DNA of 64,000 nt, taken from positions 5,757 to 69,756 of the forward strand of contig DASZSB010000094.1 of assembly GCA_035548835.1 (NCBI GenBank), written 5' to 3'. A program made the position numbers and the translations under genes. The notes beneath the pieces were generated by a model, which ran no database searches, had not been told where the DNA came from, and worked only from the letters and a program-made list of their open reading frames with translations. Of this stretch, positions 41,294 through 50,200 are shown one piece after another. The stretch comes from FEN-1219 sp035548835. GTDB lineage: Bacteria; Pseudomonadota; Gammaproteobacteria; Steroidobacterales; Rariloculaceae. Positions within the stretch are counted from its first letter, which is position 1; every line of letters begins with the position of its first letter.

Positions 41294-41974
41294 ATGTCGC
41301 TGCCGTTCGCAGATCGTCTCGCAAAGCGCTGGTGGGCGCTCCCGGCCGTCGCGTTGCTTGGCGCGTGCTCCACGCAGGTCATCGTCGAAGCGAAGTTTCC
41401 GACGCCGCTCGTGGAATCGTTGCCCGTCAACGTGGGCATCCTGATCCCGGAGGAGCTCTACAACTACATCTATACGGAAGACGTCCCGAACCAGTCGCTG
41501 TGGACGATTGCGCTCGGCGACGCCAACGTGGCGATGCTGAAGCCGCTGTTCACTCGCATGTTCCGCGACACCCGCACGGTGGATGCAGTGCCGACCGCGG
41601 ACTCCGCGGGCGGGCTCGACGGCGTGATCGAGCCCACCATCGCGAAATTCGAGTTCGAGGTGCCCGTCGGGCAGCGCGACAAGTTCGTCGAGGTCTGGAT
41701 CCAGTATCAGCTGACGCTCTACGACGCCGACGGCCGCCAGGTCATCGAGTGGCCTGTCAGCGGCTATGGCAAGTCCGAGCTCATGCACAATCGCCAGGAC
41801 GCCGTGCGCAAGGCGGCCATCGTGGCCATGCGCGAAGCCGGAGCGACGATCTCCACGAAGTTCGCCGAACAACCGCAGGTCAAAGCCTGGTTGGGGGAGA
41901 AGGCCCATGCAACGACCGCAGGAATCGGACCACAGGCCGCGGTGGCGCCGGATGCAAAGCCGGGCGTTCCGTGA
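41294..41974 (+). CDS. Hypothetical lipoprotein 1
   Basis: Unrecognised. 226 residues from the ATG at 41294; a GTG at 41255 would add 13. A type II signal peptide with lipobox LLGAC precedes a roughly 200-residue mature domain of mixed alpha/beta character. The N-terminal mature part (STQVIVEAKFPTPLVESLPVNVGILIPEEL) and a later FEFEVPVGQRDKFVEVWIQYQLTLYD segment resemble a globular envelope domain. It ends one base before the next lipoprotein gene, so the two are probably translated together and may act together. No function is claimed. Confidence 0.75.
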   Translation: MSLPFADRLAKRWWALPAVALLGACSTQVIVEAKFPTPLVESLPVNVGILIPEELYNYIYTEDVPNQSLWTIALGDANVAMLKPLFTRMFRDTRTVDAVPTADSAGGLDGVIEPTIAKFEFEVPVGQRDKFVEVWIQYQLTLYDADGRQVIEWPVSGYGKSELMHNRQDAVRKAAIVAMREAGATISTKFAEQPQVKAWLGEKAHATTAGIGPQAAVAPDAKPGVP

Positions 41975-41975
41975 C

Positions 41976-42668
41976 ATGAAGGCCAGTCACTTTGCCGTGA
42001 TCGCCGTCGCGACCGGCCTGCTCGCCGGCTGTGGCGTCACCTCGCGGGTGGAGCCCTACAAGCAGGGCACCGCCGTGATCCAGCAAGGCGAGCACGTGGT
42101 GGTGCTGGCCCGCAAGCAGCACGCGAACCACGAAGCCGAGGAAGACTTCGTGCAGTGCATCAGCAACGCGCTCGCGAAAGGTGACAAGCCGATCGAAGTG
42201 CATCCCTCGAAGGAGTTCGAGGACAAGATGTACCCTTGGTTCGAGCCGTCGACGGCCCCCTTGAGCACCGAGGACCTCTCACACCTGTTCGAGCGCCCGG
42301 GCGTCCTCGAGCAGGTCCGTGGCACGGGTGTGCGCTACGTCGTCTGGCTCGATGGCTCCACGGACCGCGTCGCGAGCGGCGGTGGCATCAGCTGCGCGGC
42401 CGGAATCGGCGGGGCGGGCTGCATGGGGCTCGCGTGGTGGGAAGACGACTCGCGTTACGATGCGACGGTGTGGGACATCAAGAACCTGCAATCGGAAGGC
42501 ACGATCCACGCCGACGTCAAGGGCCGGTCGGTCATGCCGGCGATCATCATCCCGCTGCCGTTCATCTCTCACCCGCAAGCGCATGCCTGCCGCGACCTGA
42601 CGAAGCAGCTCAAGCAATTCCTGACCACGCCCGAGGGCTACGGCGGCCGCGCGGCCGATACCGGCTAG
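41976..42668 (+). CDS. Hypothetical lipoprotein 2
   Basis: Unrecognised. 230 residues. Type II signal peptide with lipobox LLAGC. The mature part contains EHVVVLARKQHANHEAEEDFVQCIS, then a stretch giving VRYVVWLDGSTDRVASGGGISCAAGIGGAGCMGLAWWEDDSRYDATVWD, rich in Gly and with several Cys. A hydrophobic segment AIIIPLPFI follows near residue 190. The ATG at 41976 is two bases after the stop of lipoprotein 1. The paired arrangement suggests a shared envelope role, but nothing in the sequence identifies it. Confidence 0.75.
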   Translation: MKASHFAVIAVATGLLAGCGVTSRVEPYKQGTAVIQQGEHVVVLARKQHANHEAEEDFVQCISNALAKGDKPIEVHPSKEFEDKMYPWFEPSTAPLSTEDLSHLFERPGVLEQVRGTGVRYVVWLDGSTDRVASGGGISCAAGIGGAGCMGLAWWEDDSRYDATVWDIKNLQSEGTIHADVKGRSVMPAIIIPLPFISHPQAHACRDLTKQLKQFLTTPEGYGGRAADTG

Positions 42669-42822
42669 GCATTCCGCCGTCGCATGCCGGCAGTCCGGCC
42701 CGCGTCCGCAGCACGGGCCTGCACCCCTGCCGTTCCCTCCCGGTCGCAGGGTGACCGGTTCACTGGAACGCGCCGACCAAAACCCTTAGCGTACCCTTGG
42801 GAAGGGTGTTTCTCGCCGCTGC

Positions 42823-44472
42823 ATGCCGACTGATCCGTTCGACGACGTGACCGACGACGACCATACCGACGAGCTGCCAGTACTGGTCGAGACCGTCGTG
42901 CTGGGCGCCGCGGCACCGTTGGCCCCAGACGGTGAGCCGCTCGAGGATACGGCAGAGCGGACTGCGAGATACCGCAGCCTCGAGCCAGACACGACGGCCG
43001 AGATCGAATCGCTGCAGACCGATCTCGCGGCTCGCGGCGCCAAGATCGCGACGCTCGAGGAGGACATCGCGCGGCTGTCGGCGCGCTGGGCGGAGGTCGA
43101 GGCCCACATGACGGCCCGCGACGCGCGGATCGGCGAGCTGAACCGCACGCTGGCCGAGATGCGCCGCATCCAGGCCGAGCACCACGCGGCCGAGGAACAG
43201 CTGAACGCCAAGCTCGTCGAACGCGGTGCCGAGGTCGCGCGGTTGAACGGGGAGAACGAGGCCCTGCGCGCCGCCGCCGAAACCGCGCAGGCCAATCTCA
43301 CCGCGCTCGCCTCGCAGCAGGCAGCCGAGCGACCGGACCCGGCAACATCGGCCACGGTCGCCGCTCTGCGCCAGGAAATCGAAAGCCTGGGCGCCTACAT
43401 CGCGAACCGCAACGACTGGTGGCGAGAGCTCAAAGCCGTCGTCGCGGCCTCGACGTCCCGCATCGACGCTCTGCAGCGCGAGCTGCGTGACCTCTCGACC
43501 GCGCAGCGCGCCGCCACCGCGCTCGCCGCACGGGAGTCCGCGCGCGCGACGCGTCTGCGCGGCGAGCTGGTGGCGGCCACGCATACCATCGAGAACCTGC
43601 GCCGCGAACTTTCGGGCGCCCGCGCGGCGAGCGCGCAGGGCGCCGGAACTGCGAGGTCCGCCGCGGCTGGAGCGCGAGACCCCGCGACCGCGCAGGCCGC
43701 TGCATCGGGCAGCCGCGCGTCTGCGTCGGAGGCCGTCGCCACCGACCCGCGGGAGGCCGCGGCTCAGCCCGCCGGAGAATCGCTGCAGGGGCCCGCGCTG
43801 GAGGCCGTCGCCGCCATGGAAGCGGAGATCGCCTACAAGCGGCAGCAGATCGCGGCACAGCTCGTGGAGCTGCGCGAACGCGAGCAGCGACTCGACGAGA
43901 GCGCGACTACGATCGAGCGGTTGCGCCAGGATCTCGCTGCGCTGCGCGCCGAGCTCGAGCAGCGGCGTGCAGACGTCGGCCGACTGGAACGCGCCGTCGT
44001 CGACAAAGACCGTGCGCTTGCGGCCCGCGATGCGCGGATCGCCACACTGCAGGAAGAGTTGAGCCAGCGCCTGGGCGCGATTCAGAAGCTGAACGCCATG
44101 GACGTGTCGCTGCAGGGATTGAGCTCCAAGATGTCGGACCGCCTGCGCCGCTCCGAGCCCGCCGCGGAGGTCACCAGCGCTCCCACCCTCGTCTGCCTGA
44201 CCGGCGACGCACCGAAGCAGCTCGCGCTCACGAAAAAGACCATCACGATCGGTCGCGGTCAGGATTGCGACATTCAGATCCTGACTCACTTCGTGAGCCG
44301 CGAGCACGCGCGGATCACCACGGACGGCGGCAGCGTGATCATCGAGGATCTCGCGAGCACGAACGGCGTATTCGTCAATTCGGTGCGCGTCGATCGGCAC
44401 GAGCTGCACCACGGCGACCTGCTGACGATCGGCGAAACGCAGTTCCGGTTCCTGGAATCGATGGCACACTAG
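42823..44472 (+). CDS. Coiled-coil protein with C-terminal FHA domain
   Basis: 549 residues. Residues 1-50 are acidic. Residues about 55-440 are long heptad-like stretches rich in Ala, Glu, Arg and Leu, interrupted near 275-320 by a low-complexity Ala/Ser/Gly segment. The last 100 residues form an FHA domain with the phosphothreonine-binding signature (KKTITIGRGQDCDIQI, SREHARIT, STNGVFVNSVRV). FHA domains bind phosphothreonine peptides, but no Ser/Thr kinase or phosphatase is in the window. There is no signal peptide. It may be a cytoplasmic scaffold. A hairpin (ACCCTT/AAGGGT, 42792-42806) lies in its leader. Confidence 0.85.
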   Translation: MPTDPFDDVTDDDHTDELPVLVETVVLGAAAPLAPDGEPLEDTAERTARYRSLEPDTTAEIESLQTDLAARGAKIATLEEDIARLSARWAEVEAHMTARDARIGELNRTLAEMRRIQAEHHAAEEQLNAKLVERGAEVARLNGENEALRAAAETAQANLTALASQQAAERPDPATSATVAALRQEIESLGAYIANRNDWWRELKAVVAASTSRIDALQRELRDLSTAQRAATALAARESARATRLRGELVAATHTIENLRRELSGARAASAQGAGTARSAAAGARDPATAQAAASGSRASASEAVATDPREAAAQPAGESLQGPALEAVAAMEAEIAYKRQQIAAQLVELREREQRLDESATTIERLRQDLAALRAELEQRRADVGRLERAVVDKDRALAARDARIATLQEELSQRLGAIQKLNAMDVSLQGLSSKMSDRLRRSEPAAEVTSAPTLVCLTGDAPKQLALTKKTITIGRGQDCDIQILTHFVSREHARITTDGGSVIIEDLASTNGVFVNSVRVDRHELHHGDLLTIGETQFRFLESMAH

Positions 44473-44503
44473 AAAGCCGGCCCCGATCGAAGCGCCCCGC
44501 ACG

Positions 44504-44770
44504 ATGCCCAACGAGACCCTGAAACGCGAGCTCCTGATCGCAGCCGTCGTCCTTGCCCTCGGCTTCTTCGCCCTGCCGTTCCTGATCTACTGGGTGGGCC
44601 GCGAGCTGATCGGCGACTATGCCGCCGGCGGTGGGATGGCGTTGGCGGAGAGCGTGTGGACCGACCTCCTGCACCTGCAACCCGCTGCGTGGGCGCTGGT
44701 GCTGTGCCCCTACGGCATCGTGCAGCTCGCCCGGCTGGCCTGGCGGCTGTGGCGCACAGCACCCCTGTGA
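44504..44770 (+). CDS. Hypothetical small membrane protein
   Basis: Unrecognised. 88 residues with two hydrophobic helices: LLIAAVVLALGFFALPFLIYWV near the N-terminus and WALVLCPYGIVQLARLAWRLW at the C-terminus, joined by a short Gly-rich loop. It starts 31 bases after the FHA gene on the same strand, so it may be cotranscribed. The predicted topology is two-pass with both ends in the cytoplasm; no function can be given. Confidence 0.65.
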   Translation: MPNETLKRELLIAAVVLALGFFALPFLIYWVGRELIGDYAAGGGMALAESVWTDLLHLQPAAWALVLCPYGIVQLARLAWRLWRTAPL

Positions 44771-44857
44771 TTCGGGTCACAAATCCTTGCGCCCGCCGAG
44801 AATGGCCGCACCGACGTCTGCTATGGTCTCTACGAGGCCTTTGGTTATGTCGCCGAC

Positions 44858-45187
44858 ATGCTCAAGTTTCTGAAACGCTGGCTCGGCTGGGATGCCGATG
44901 CCACCCCCTTCGACTTCAGCGAGCTGCGCGATCGCCAGCCGCCGCTGACGCCGACGCTCGGCAATACGGCGGGCACTCCATCCCCGCCGAAACAGAAGGC
45001 CGCGCCCAGCACCCCCGCCGCGCCGCCGCGTCGCGACACGCGCAAGAACCGCGATCCGCTCGACGTGCTCGACAACCCCCGCCTGACGCTCGACAAGCCA
45101 ACGGACGACGGCTTCGATCCCTACAACACGGGCGCCTTCAACCGCAGCAAGTCCTGGGACAAGATCGGGCGGCAGCGCAAACGTTGA
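44858..45187 (+). CDS. Hypothetical basic, Pro-rich protein
   Basis: Unrecognised. 109 residues with no signal peptide or membrane helix. The N-terminus is amphipathic (LKFLKRWLGWDADATPFDF), the middle is Pro/Ala/Lys-rich and probably disordered (residues about 35-65), and the C-terminus is basic (DPYNTGAFNRSKSWDKIGRQRKR). A TATGGT -10-like element lies about 45 bases upstream. The composition is consistent with a small RNA- or membrane-associated protein, but this is speculation. It is convergent with the next gene. Confidence 0.6.
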   Translation: MLKFLKRWLGWDADATPFDFSELRDRQPPLTPTLGNTAGTPSPPKQKAAPSTPAAPPRRDTRKNRDPLDVLDNPRLTLDKPTDDGFDPYNTGAFNRSKSWDKIGRQRKR

Positions 45188-45206
45188 GCCGCGCCCCGAA
45201 GACGGT

Positions 45207-45494
45207 TCAGCGCTGCCAGTAGTACCAGGTCGCCAGCGCCAGACCCGCCCCCAGCAGCACGTGGGCCAGCCAGCGCCAGGCGAGGCGCCGCGCCTGCGCA
45301 TAGAACGAAGCCCCCGCCATCGCTGTCAGAGCCAGGAAGATACCGAGGCTGCCCACGAGCAGGGGCAACTCCGTCTCGAGCCGCGGGTACTCGGACCGAA
45401 GGACGACGAAAATGATCGCAACCCCGGCCAGGGCGAAACTGATGGCCGCGGTGCTACCCAGAACGAATCCGAGCAGGGCTACAGACGGGCGCAT
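45207..45494 (-). CDS. Hypothetical small membrane protein
   Basis: Unrecognised. 95 residues with three hydrophobic helices (residues about 5-32, 40-65 and 72-92) and little else. Strongly hydrophobic N-terminus without a cleavage site; the C-terminal residues WYYWQR are aromatic and basic. It sits alone on the minus strand between a small hypothetical gene and prc. Coding is supported by the helix pattern and length only. Confidence 0.55.
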   Translation of the reverse strand: MRPSVALLGFVLGSTAAISFALAGVAIIFVVLRSEYPRLETELPLLVGSLGIFLALTAMAGASFYAQARRLAWRWLAHVLLGAGLALATWYYWQR

Positions 45495-45585
45495 CGGCGG
45501 CTACCTCCGGATCCACGGCGGCGCTGCGCATGGACGGTCATGAAGCGGTTCGGGTTTTGGCTGCTACGGGCTTGATTCACTGGAC

Positions 45586-45614
45586 TTGCGACGGAAAACT
45601 GACCAAAGTATGGG
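45586..45614 (+). promoter_or_regulatory. Sigma-70 type promoter of prc
   Basis: TTGCGA (45586-45591), a 17-base spacer, TATGGG (45609-45614). It would start transcription near 45621, upstream of the chosen GTG at 45649. This argues against the longer in-frame TTG and ATG starts, which lie within the promoter itself. Confidence 0.5.
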
Positions 45615-45648
45615 CGACCCGCGGCGCCACGGACTCCAAGGAGGAAAC

Positions 45649-47751
45649 GTGAGGGTGTTGTTCGGCCGGTTATGCACCACTGCCATTATTCTGACTGCGA
45701 GCTGGGCTACGTCCGCCGCGGTCGAGCCGTTGCCGCCGCTGAAGATGGCGCCCAACGAGCCCGCCATCGCGAGCAACGTGACGAAGCTTATCGAAGAGCT
45801 CCACTACTCGCTACCACACCTCGACAACTCCCTCTCCTCCGCGATCCTCGACCGCTACCTCGACACGCTCGACGGCAACCGCATGTATTTCACAGCCGCC
45901 GATGTCGCGAGCTTCAATCGGCTGCGCTACGAACTCGATGACCGGACCCGCACCGGCGACCTGCAGCCGGTCTTCGACATCTTCAACCTGTTCCGCAAGC
46001 GCGCAGGCGAGCGCGTCGACTATGCCATCAGCCTGCTCGACAAAGAGCCCGACTACACGGTCGACGAGTCGTTCCGCTGGGACCGCAACAATCTGCCGTG
46101 GCCCACGTCGGAATCGGAGCTGAACGAAGTCTGGCGCCAGAACGTCAAGAGCGACGGTCTGCGCCTGATGCTGACCGGCAAGACCTGGGCCGAAGCGGCG
46201 AAAATCCTGAAGGAGCGCTACGAGCGCTCCTACAAGCGTGTGACTCAGCTGACCACCGAGGACGTGTTCGAGACGTACATGAACGCGGTGGCTCACAACA
46301 TGGATCCGCACTCGAGCTACCTCTCGCCGCGGCAGAGCGAGGAGTACCGCATCCAGATGAGCCTGTCGTACGACGGCATCGGTGCGTCGCTGCAGCTCGA
46401 GGACGACTACGTCAAGGTCATGAACATCATCCCCGGCGGGCCCGCTCAGATCGACGGGCAGCTGAAGCCCGAGGACCGCATCACGGCCGTCGGCGACGGC
46501 AGCTCCGAGCCCGTCGACGTGATCGGCTGGCGTCTGGACGATGTCGTGGCCAAGATCCGCGGCCCGGGCGGCACGAAAGTCCGCCTGCAGGTGCTGCCGG
46601 CGGGCGCGGCGCCCGGCTCGCCCGAGAAGACCATCGTGCTCACGCGCGACAAGATCAAGCTCGAGGAGCAGGCGGCCAAGAAGCAGCGCCTCGAGATCCC
46701 GTTCGAGGGCAAAACCTACAAGATCGGCGTCATCACGGTGCCGAGCTTCTATCAGGACTTCGCGGCCCGCAGCCGCGGCGACGAGGACTACACCAGCACC
46801 TCGCGTGACGTGACCCGGCTGCTCGACGAGTTCAAGAAAGAAGGCGGGATCGACGGCCTCGTGATGGACCTGCGCGCGAACGGCGGCGGCCATCTCTCCG
46901 AAGCGACCGAGCTGAGCGGCCTGTTCATCGACCGCGGTCCCGTCGTCCAGCTGCGCGAAACGCGCGGCACGATCCAGGTGCTGGACGATCCGAGCGCGGG
47001 CGCGATCTACACCGGTCCGATGGCCGTGTTGGTGGACCGTTACAGCGCGAGCGCCTCGGAAATCTTCGCGGCCGCGATACAGGACTACGATCGCGGCATC
47101 ATCATCGGTCAGCAGACGTTCGGCAAAGGCACGGTGCAGAACCTCTTCCCTCTGGACCGGCTGATGCGCGGCACCGACAACGGCCAGCTGACGCTGACGA
47201 TCGGCAAGTACTATCGCGTGACGGGCGAGAGCACCCAGCATCGGGGCGTGATCCCCGACATCGAGTTGCCCTCCGCCGTGGATCCCGCCACCGTCGGCGA
47301 GAGCACGCGCGACACCGCGCTGCCGTGGGATCGCATCCAGCCGACGCGATTCAAGGCGGATCCGCGCCTCGCGACGGAAATCCCCGACCTGCGGACGCAC
47401 CAGGCCGCGCGCGCGGCCAAGGATCCGGACTACGCCTACCTCGTGAGCGACGTGAACGCGTTCAAGGAGATCGCCGCGCAGAAGAGCGTGTCGCTGAACA
47501 TGCAGAAGCGCGTCGCCGAGAACAAGAGTCTCGACGAGGGCCGGTTGGCGCGTGAGAACGCCCGTCGTGCGGCGCTCGGCCTCCCGGCGCTGAAGGACGT
47601 CAAAGAGCTCGAGTCCGCGGAACGTCCCGAGAACATCCTGTTGAAGCAGGCCGCGCGCGTCGTGGCCGAGCTGGCGGAGGTGGAAGGACCGCGTCCGCGG
47701 CAGCTGGTCAGCGGCTCGGAAGCCCGCAAGCCGGAAGGACGGCCGCAGTAG
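45649..47751 (+). CDS. prc: Tail-specific carboxy-terminal processing protease Prc
   Basis: Periplasmic S41 protease that trims C-termini of envelope proteins and degrades SsrA-tagged and misfolded periplasmic substrates. 700 residues from a GTG preceded by a perfect AAGGAGG site. A signal peptide (LFGRLCTTAIILTASWATSAA) leads into the N-terminal helical domain and then a PDZ domain near 230-320 (GIGASLQLEDDYVKVMNIIPGGPA). The catalytic domain has Ser468 in SASASEIFAAAIQDY and Lys493 in GQQTFGKGTVQ, 25 residues apart as in Escherichia coli Ser452/Lys477. The C-terminal domain follows. Confidence 0.97.
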   Translation: MRVLFGRLCTTAIILTASWATSAAVEPLPPLKMAPNEPAIASNVTKLIEELHYSLPHLDNSLSSAILDRYLDTLDGNRMYFTAADVASFNRLRYELDDRTRTGDLQPVFDIFNLFRKRAGERVDYAISLLDKEPDYTVDESFRWDRNNLPWPTSESELNEVWRQNVKSDGLRLMLTGKTWAEAAKILKERYERSYKRVTQLTTEDVFETYMNAVAHNMDPHSSYLSPRQSEEYRIQMSLSYDGIGASLQLEDDYVKVMNIIPGGPAQIDGQLKPEDRITAVGDGSSEPVDVIGWRLDDVVAKIRGPGGTKVRLQVLPAGAAPGSPEKTIVLTRDKIKLEEQAAKKQRLEIPFEGKTYKIGVITVPSFYQDFAARSRGDEDYTSTSRDVTRLLDEFKKEGGIDGLVMDLRANGGGHLSEATELSGLFIDRGPVVQLRETRGTIQVLDDPSAGAIYTGPMAVLVDRYSASASEIFAAAIQDYDRGIIIGQQTFGKGTVQNLFPLDRLMRGTDNGQLTLTIGKYYRVTGESTQHRGVIPDIELPSAVDPATVGESTRDTALPWDRIQPTRFKADPRLATEIPDLRTHQAARAAKDPDYAYLVSDVNAFKEIAAQKSVSLNMQKRVAENKSLDEGRLARENARRAALGLPALKDVKELESAERPENILLKQAARVVAELAEVEGPRPRQLVSGSEARKPEGRPQ

Positions 47752-47764
47752 CGGCCGTCGCCGG

Positions 47765-48871
47765 CTAGCGCATCACGCTCAGCAAGTCCCAATAGTCGTC
47801 GGCGACGACGTTGATGCGCAGCGGCGCATCGTTGGCACGGCGCGCCAGATCGATTTCGTTCTTCGCCTGCGCGCCGGGATTGCGTGCGATCAGCTGCACG
47901 CAGTCGATGCTCGGCACCGAGTCCGTGTCATTGCGATACTTGACCTCGGCCAGCAGCAAATCGGTGCGACGCTTGACCTGATCCGCCAGCGTCTTCTGCT
48001 GCTTGAGCTCCTCGATCTTCTCGCGGATACGCTCGACCATGCGGTCGCAGTCGCGCCGGTCGCCGAACTTCATGTCGCCGACGGGACGCTCGGTGGAAGT
48101 CTTGGCCAGCGAGGCCAGGTCGTGCTCGGCGAAATGCACGACCAGATGCTGCGCCAGCGCGATGATCGCGCAATTGATGAGCCGCCTGCTCTCGAGCGAC
48201 AGTCCCTCCGGCTCCGGCAGCGGCTCTCCCTGGATCTTGTCCGTCAGCTCGCGTAACTCGTCGAGTTTCGCCTCGAGCATCTGCCGGCCGTCCTTCAGTC
48301 CCGCGATGCGGCGTTTGAGGCCGGGCCCACGGAACCAGCGGATCACGCGATTCATCTGCGCCAGCTGCTGCTCCGCGCGTGCGAGATCCTCGACGACGCC
48401 GCGGTGCTTGTCGGCGAGCCCGCCGACCTTCTCGTGGACGGCGTCGAGGCGGCGCTTGCGCTTGGCGATCTCGGCGTCCTGAACCTGGGCCCGCTCGCGC
48501 TTCTCGCGCTGCGTCTGCAGCTCCCTTCCGAACTGCTCGAGCCGCTGCGCGCCTATACGCCACAGGTGCCGAAGCTGGAAGTAGACCATGGCATTCGCGG
48601 CTGCGAGCGGATTCGTCAACAACCGCTCGAGGCCCTCGAGCTGCTCCTGGGCGCGAACGATCGCACCTTCCTGCTCCTTGAGCTTGTCGAGCAACTCGAA
48701 GCGCTCGCGCCGCAGCGCCTTGAGCTCGCGCTTCACGCCGGCCCGGTTCCAATACAGCTTAAGGAGCTGATCGGTGGGCTCCTCGTCGCGGCGATCGAGC
48801 AACGCAGTCAGCACGCGCAGCCCCGGATTCTGTAAGACGGCCTCATGGCGCGAAATATAGCGTCCGCCCAC
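47765..48871 (-). CDS. Hypothetical coiled-coil protein
   Basis: Unrecognised. 368 residues, GTG start, no signal peptide or membrane helix. Residues about 45-215 are strongly charged with heptad-like Leu spacing (LKALRRERFELLDKLKEQEGAIVRAQEQLEGLERLL and similar), interrupted near 90-105 by AMVYFQLRHLWRIGAQ. A second charged stretch lies near 280-310. The C-terminal 60 residues (SVPSIDCVQLIARNPGAQAKNEIDLA ... DDYWDLLSV) look globular. It could bind another coiled-coil partner. Convergent with prc, 13 bases apart. Confidence 0.7.
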   Translation of the reverse strand: MGGRYISRHEAVLQNPGLRVLTALLDRRDEEPTDQLLKLYWNRAGVKRELKALRRERFELLDKLKEQEGAIVRAQEQLEGLERLLTNPLAAANAMVYFQLRHLWRIGAQRLEQFGRELQTQREKRERAQVQDAEIAKRKRRLDAVHEKVGGLADKHRGVVEDLARAEQQLAQMNRVIRWFRGPGLKRRIAGLKDGRQMLEAKLDELRELTDKIQGEPLPEPEGLSLESRRLINCAIIALAQHLVVHFAEHDLASLAKTSTERPVGDMKFGDRRDCDRMVERIREKIEELKQQKTLADQVKRRTDLLLAEVKYRNDTDSVPSIDCVQLIARNPGAQAKNEIDLARRANDAPLRINVVADDYWDLLSVMR

Positions 48872-48916
48872 GGACCAAACCGTGACTCATGCCCAGTATC
48901 GTGATGCGGGCGCGAT

Positions 48917-49390
48917 TCAGCGCGGCGGGCGAACGCCGCCGTCGAGCCTGTGACCTACGTCAAACAAGTAGTCGAGCCACTTGTTCAGCATCATGTTGAC
49001 GCGCCACCGCCGGCCGAGCTCCTTGCCGCTGCCGCCCGTGATCTCGCGCAGCTTGTGGTGGCAATGGCGCTCCTGGCCGCTGACCACCTCGACGAGACGC
49101 GCATCATGGTAGACGCGCAGGATCAGGTCCGGGTCGGCCACGATTGCGCCATCCGCCTCGGGAAACAGGTACGTCAGCTTCAGCGTACTGGTGTAGGTCT
49201 CCCGGCGCAGGATCTTCGCGTGCAGGTCGCTGTCCTCGGGCGTCGAGGAGACGACCACGTCGTCCGGCCAGTCGAAGCCCGTAGTCAGGTTGTGCAGCTT
49301 GATGTAGTTGCTCTCGTACAGCGTCATGAGCCCGGTGAAGGTCCCGGGCCGGTAAACGCATTCGGGGATGATCAGGCTATCGACCAGCAT
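48917..49390 (-). CDS. DUF1249 family protein (YqiB-like)
   Basis: 157 residues, cytoplasmic by composition. The N-terminal GLMTLYESNYIKLHNLT, the middle TYTSTLKLTYLFPEADGAIVADPDLILRVYHDARLVEVV and the C-terminal RRWRVNMMLNKWLDYLFDVGH are recognisable DUF1249 features. The family is common in gamma- and betaproteobacteria and has no established function; in Escherichia coli yqiB lies near parE and nudF. Here it is next to unknown genes. ATG start. Assignment is by remembered family pattern, not a search. Confidence 0.7.
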   Translation of the reverse strand: MLVDSLIIPECVYRPGTFTGLMTLYESNYIKLHNLTTGFDWPDDVVVSSTPEDSDLHAKILRRETYTSTLKLTYLFPEADGAIVADPDLILRVYHDARLVEVVSGQERHCHHKLREITGGSGKELGRRWRVNMMLNKWLDYLFDVGHRLDGGVRPPR

Positions 49391-49437
49391 CTGAACTACA
49401 GTGTCGGAAATCGAAGTTCATCGCAACCGCCGTCGGG

Positions 49438-50097
49438 CTACCAGTCGGAACGGCGCTTGCGCCGCAGGCTCGGCGCGATCAATCCGATCACGATGCCGCC
49501 GAACAGCACACCCGCGCCCACGATGAACCAGCTCTGCTTGTCCTGGCTCGCGAGGCGGGTGTTGCTGGCGGTGAGCTCTTCGACCTCGCGATCCCGCTGC
49601 ACGAGCCGCTGCCGCAGACTGTCGTTCTGATCGCGGAGCTGCACCACGTTCGCAGCCGCCGTACGCAGGTCGGCGAGATCCTTGCTGACCTGCTCGTGAT
49701 TGGCGCGCGTCTGCTCGAGATCGGTCTTCGTGCCGCCGAGCTCGGCCGTCAGCGTGCCGACCTGCTGCTCGAGCTCGGCGACGCGGGTCTTGGCCGCTGC
49801 GAGATTGCGCTCCGCAGCGGCCAGCCGGTCCCGTGCAATGGGCTCGGCCGTCAGGAAACGCGTCAGGATCCACCCTTCCGTGCCCTGATCCTGAACGCGA
49901 ACGCGCGAGTAGCCCGAAGCCGAATCCTGCTCGAGCACCTGCACGGCCGCGCCGGCCTCGAGATTGCGCAGAATCAGGTACTCCGTGCTCGGCCCGCGCC
50001 GCAGCTCGACGATCGTGCGATCCGACACATACCGTGTCTGCGCGTGCACGCTCGCAGCGAGCAGCAGCAGAACCATCGCAAGCGACCGACCCGCCAT
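49438..50097 (-). CDS. ygiM: TIGR04211/YgiM family SH3 domain membrane protein
   Basis: 219 residues from ATG (a GTG two codons upstream is possible). Signal peptide (SLAMVLLLLAASVHAQ) followed by a bacterial SH3 domain (TRYVSDRTIVELRRGPSTEYLILRNLEAGAAVQVLEQD), then a coiled coil of about 90 residues with regular Leu/Glu spacing. It ends with a C-terminal membrane helix (WFIVGAGVLFGGIVIGLIAP) and a basic end (RRKRRSDW). This is the architecture of YgiM, a periplasmic-facing, inner-membrane-anchored protein of unknown role. It precedes the DUF1249 gene. Confidence 0.85.
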   Translation of the reverse strand: MAGRSLAMVLLLLAASVHAQTRYVSDRTIVELRRGPSTEYLILRNLEAGAAVQVLEQDSASGYSRVRVQDQGTEGWILTRFLTAEPIARDRLAAAERNLAAAKTRVAELEQQVGTLTAELGGTKTDLEQTRANHEQVSKDLADLRTAAANVVQLRDQNDSLRQRLVQRDREVEELTASNTRLASQDKQSWFIVGAGVLFGGIVIGLIAPSLRRKRRSDW

Positions 50098-50200
50098 TCC
50101 CACGCCCCATAATGCGAAGATAGCCCGAGACTAGCCTATCCCCGCTGCGAGGGAAACCGCCGCCTGCGCGAACTGTGCGCAGCATCGGGATGCACGGTTC

